Origin: Rickettsiales bacterium
GTDB lineage: Bacteria; Pseudomonadota; Alphaproteobacteria; Rickettsiales; UBA1997
Assembly: GCA_009693885.1 (NCBI GenBank)
Contig: SHWK01000041.1
Location: 1 to 7,961 of the forward strand
DNA length: 7,961 nt
Direction: 5' to 3'
The translations under genes were made by a program, and so were the position numbers. A model generated the notes under the pieces. That model was given only the letters and a program-made list of their open reading frames with translations. It did no database searches and was not told the origin of the DNA. This document shows positions 6,217 through 7,961 of the stretch, one piece after another (positions within the stretch are counted from its first letter, which is position 1; each line of letters begins with the position of its first letter).

Positions 6217-6782
6217 CTTTTGCTTAAAAAGTTTTTAATTTCGGCCACGGTTTCGTGAGAAAGATTGCCTTGATAGCGCAAAATCACATTGCCTGCGGGA
6301 TCAACAATCACAGTCTCTGGAACCGCTTTAATACCTAATATTCTAGTAAATAACCCTTGTGCATCTAGCGCTACCTTTTTAAATGGATTGCCGTTTTTAT
6401 CTAGAAATTTTATAGTATTTTTGCCAAAATCACGCCACGCTACACCATAAACATCGGCGATATTTTCACTTTGTAAATGCATTAAAGCTTCATGCTCAGC
6501 AAGACAGGTGACGCACCAAGAGGCAAAAAAGTTTATAACAGAATATCTTTTTTTATCATTAATTAAATCTTTGGTGGAGAAATTTTTATTTTCATCAAAA
6601 AGATCGGGCAGTGAAAATTCTGGCAATTTAATTTTTTGCCTCAATAGCTTTGCCGAAAATTCATTGGATAATTGATTTTCATCAAGATTTTGTTTTGAGG
6701 TGCTTTTGATAATTGCAATAGAGATAACAGCCACAAAGCTTAACAAAATTATAAACGGTAAAAAACGCTGTATTTTTTTCAT
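6213..6782 (-). CDS. ccmG: CcmG/DsbE-like membrane-anchored thiol:disulfide oxidoreductase
   Basis: Periplasmic thioredoxin-fold reductase of the CcmG/DsbE/TlpA family, which in system I cytochrome c maturation keeps apocytochrome CXXCH cysteines reduced for haem attachment. It has 189 residues, close to E. coli CcmG. An N-terminal anchor (about 7-26) is followed by a linker and then the thioredoxin domain from about residue 52 (LPEFSLPDLF). The active site is FFASWCVTCLAEH (Cys90, Cys93). The central GNPFKKVALDAQG and the cis-Pro segment GIKAVPETVIVD (Pro155) match the CcmG pattern GxxGxPETF closely. The dipeptide between the cysteines is Val-Thr, so it lacks the proline found in the CPTC or CVPC sites of many homologues. 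The gene overlaps the TPR gene by four bases and starts 16 bases from the divergent tgt. No ccm neighbours are visible. A general TlpA/ResA-type reductase is the alternative. Confidence 0.88.
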   Translation of the reverse strand: MKKIQRFLPFIILLSFVAVISIAIIKSTSKQNLDENQLSNEFSAKLLRQKIKLPEFSLPDLFDENKNFSTKDLINDKKRYSVINFFASWCVTCLAEHEALMHLQSENIADVYGVAWRDFGKNTIKFLDKNGNPFKKVALDAQGLFTRILGIKAVPETVIVDPAGNVILRYQGNLSHETVAEIKNFLSKR

Positions 6783-6798
6783 AAAAAAATTTTAGAAA
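6783..6798. other. 16-base divergent intergenic gap between ccmG and tgt
   Basis: Contains only A/T-rich sequence (14 of its 16 bases plus the flanks are A or T runs) with no room for two promoters. Transcription signals for each gene must lie inside the coding sequence of the other, or much further away. I could not pick convincing -35/-10 pairs for either direction. A lone TATAAA lies at 6750-6755 on the plus strand. Confidence 0.6.
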
Positions 6799-7961
6799 AT
6801 GACAAAACAAGAAAAATTTTCCTTCACCTTAAAAACTACTGATAATAAAGCAAGAAGAGGTGAAGTTTTTACTGCACATGGATCAATTCAGACACCAGCT
6901 TTTATGCCAGTAGGAACCCAAGCTACTGTTAAGGCGATGAAAATTTCGGATGTAAAAAGCTCGGGTGCAGAAATTATTTTAGGAAACACTTATCATTTAA
7001 TGTTGCGTCCAGGTGCCGATTTAGTGGCGCAATTTGGTGGTTTGCATAAATTTATGGGTTGGGATGGGCCGATTTTGACGGATTCGGGTGGGTTTCAGGT
7101 GATGTCTTTGGCGGGGGCAAAAATGGCGGGCGGATCTGCTGCGGGTGCTGCGCCAAAACAAATAGGCCTTTGCAAAATCACCGATAATGGTGTTGAGTTT
7201 TCTTCGCATATTGATGGTTCAAAACATTTTATCACGCCAGAAAAATCAATCGAAATTCAGCATAAATTAGGCAGCGATATTACGATGATTTTTGATGAAT
7301 GTATAAAATTTCCTGCAACGCATGAGCAAACCGTTAAGGCGATGGAGCGTTCTCTTGCTTGGGCCGCGCGCTCTAAAGATGCCTTTGTAAAACGCGATGG
7401 TTATGGGCTTTTTGGAATTGTACAGGGCGGAGTTTATCAAGATTTGCGCAAAGTTTCGGCCGATGAATTAATCAAAATTGGTTTTGATGGATATGCAATT
7501 GGCGGCTTGGCTGTAGGTGAGGGGCAAAAAATTATGTTCGAAGTATTAGATTATGTTGCAGATTTTTTGCCGCAAGAAAACCCGCGATACCTTATGGGAG
7601 TAGGCAAGCCATCAGATATTGTTGGAGCAGTTGCGCGTGGGGTTGATATGTTTGATTGTGTTATTCCAACGCGCTCGGGCCGCACTGGGCAAGCTTTTGT
7701 TCGTCCCGAAATTGAAGGTGGAGTTATAAATATTCGCAACGCAAAATATCGCGAAGATAAAAATCCACTTGATAAAAAATGTGGTTGCTATGCCTGCAAA
7801 CATCACAGCCGTGCCTATTTATATCATCTTAGCAAAGCAGAAGAAATGCTCGGCGCCATGCTTTTAACTGAGCATAATCTTTTTTACTATCAAGATTTAA
7901 TGCGCGATATTAGAGCTGCTATAGAAGAAAAAAGATTCACCGAATTTGCGAAGGAATTTTT
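6799..7961 (+). CDS. tgt: Queuine/preQ1 tRNA-ribosyltransferase Tgt, C-terminus cut by the window edge
   Basis: Cytosolic tRNA-guanine transglycosylase. It exchanges guanine 34 of GUN-anticodon tRNAs (Asp, Asn, His, Tyr) for preQ1 on the way to queuosine. It is open for 387 codons plus two bases, so only a short tail is missing. The N-terminus KARRGEVFTAHGSIQTPAFM and PVGTQATVKAM match the family. The active-site segment DSGGFQVMSL starts at Asp95, and FDE(C) is at about 172-175. GIVQGGVYQDLR and GYAIGGLAVGEGQ are present. The catalytic nucleophile is Asp286 in FDCVIPTRSGRTGQAF, and the zinc ligands are Cys328, Cys330, Cys333 and His359. The oddity is an extra segment of about 17 residues rich in Gly and Ala (105-123) directly after MSL, which is absent from the E. 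coli, Zymomonas and Rickettsia proteins as I remember them. The start is supported by the family N-terminus. There is no clear Shine-Dalgarno site, and the divergent thioredoxin gene begins 16 bases away. Confidence 0.95.
   Translation, partial: MTKQEKFSFTLKTTDNKARRGEVFTAHGSIQTPAFMPVGTQATVKAMKISDVKSSGAEIILGNTYHLMLRPGADLVAQFGGLHKFMGWDGPILTDSGGFQVMSLAGAKMAGGSAAGAAPKQIGLCKITDNGVEFSSHIDGSKHFITPEKSIEIQHKLGSDITMIFDECIKFPATHEQTVKAMERSLAWAARSKDAFVKRDGYGLFGIVQGGVYQDLRKVSADELIKIGFDGYAIGGLAVGEGQKIMFEVLDYVADFLPQENPRYLMGVGKPSDIVGAVARGVDMFDCVIPTRSGRTGQAFVRPEIEGGVINIRNAKYREDKNPLDKKCGCYACKHHSRAYLYHLSKAEEMLGAMLLTEHNLFYYQDLMRDIRAAIEEKRFTEFAKEF

Noticed and set aside
7021..7806. Minus-strand open frames inside tgt
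   Set aside because: They overlap conserved catalytic and zinc-binding segments of Tgt in antisense, and their products are unlike any family I recognise.

Overview
The window is AT-rich, uses the standard code and is densely coding. It looks like an alphaproteobacterial chromosome. The partial tgt product carries the SGRTGQAF-type segment and GEGQ..MF.VLD block that I recall from Zymomonas and Rickettsia Tgt rather than the enterobacterial form, and there is a CcmG-type (system I) cytochrome c maturation thioredoxin. Low GC, weak Shine-Dalgarno sites and several amino-acid permeases would fit a Rickettsiales-like or other streamlined lineage, but I cannot name the genus. I see no RNA gene, insertion sequence, CRISPR array or phage gene.

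Layout. Everything from 1 to 6782 is on the minus strand and is read from right to left: a membrane-anchored CcmG/DsbE-like thioredoxin (6213-6782), a periplasmic TPR protein (5224-6216 or from 6108), the PilT retraction ATPase (4200-5222), then three tandem paralogous CAT-family amino-acid permeases (2741-4120, 1312-2691, and one starting at 1230 that runs off the left edge). On the plus strand, tgt (queuine tRNA-ribosyltransferase) starts at 6799, only 16 bases from the divergent thioredoxin start, and runs off the right edge. No gene-free stretch exceeds about 80 bases.

How the genes fit together. The thioredoxin, TPR and pilT genes are tightly packed (a 4-base overlap, then a 1-base gap) and look co-transcribed. 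TPR plus PilT suggests type IV pilus function, while the thioredoxin belongs to cytochrome c maturation. The permeases follow after 79 bases, with a candidate promoter of their own.

The most notable feature is the permease array. The three copies are clearly diverged in general, yet particular blocks are almost identical between particular pairs: 158 bases with one mismatch between the first and third copies, where the second copy differs at 26 positions, and 86- and 87-base perfect blocks between the second and third. This mosaic suggests gene conversion within the array. The copies also differ at a residue in the TM6 substrate-site motif, which suggests divergent specificity. A second oddity is an insertion of about 17 residues, rich in Gly and Ala, in Tgt directly after the conserved active-site segment. 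I found no evidence for a wholly new multi-gene system.
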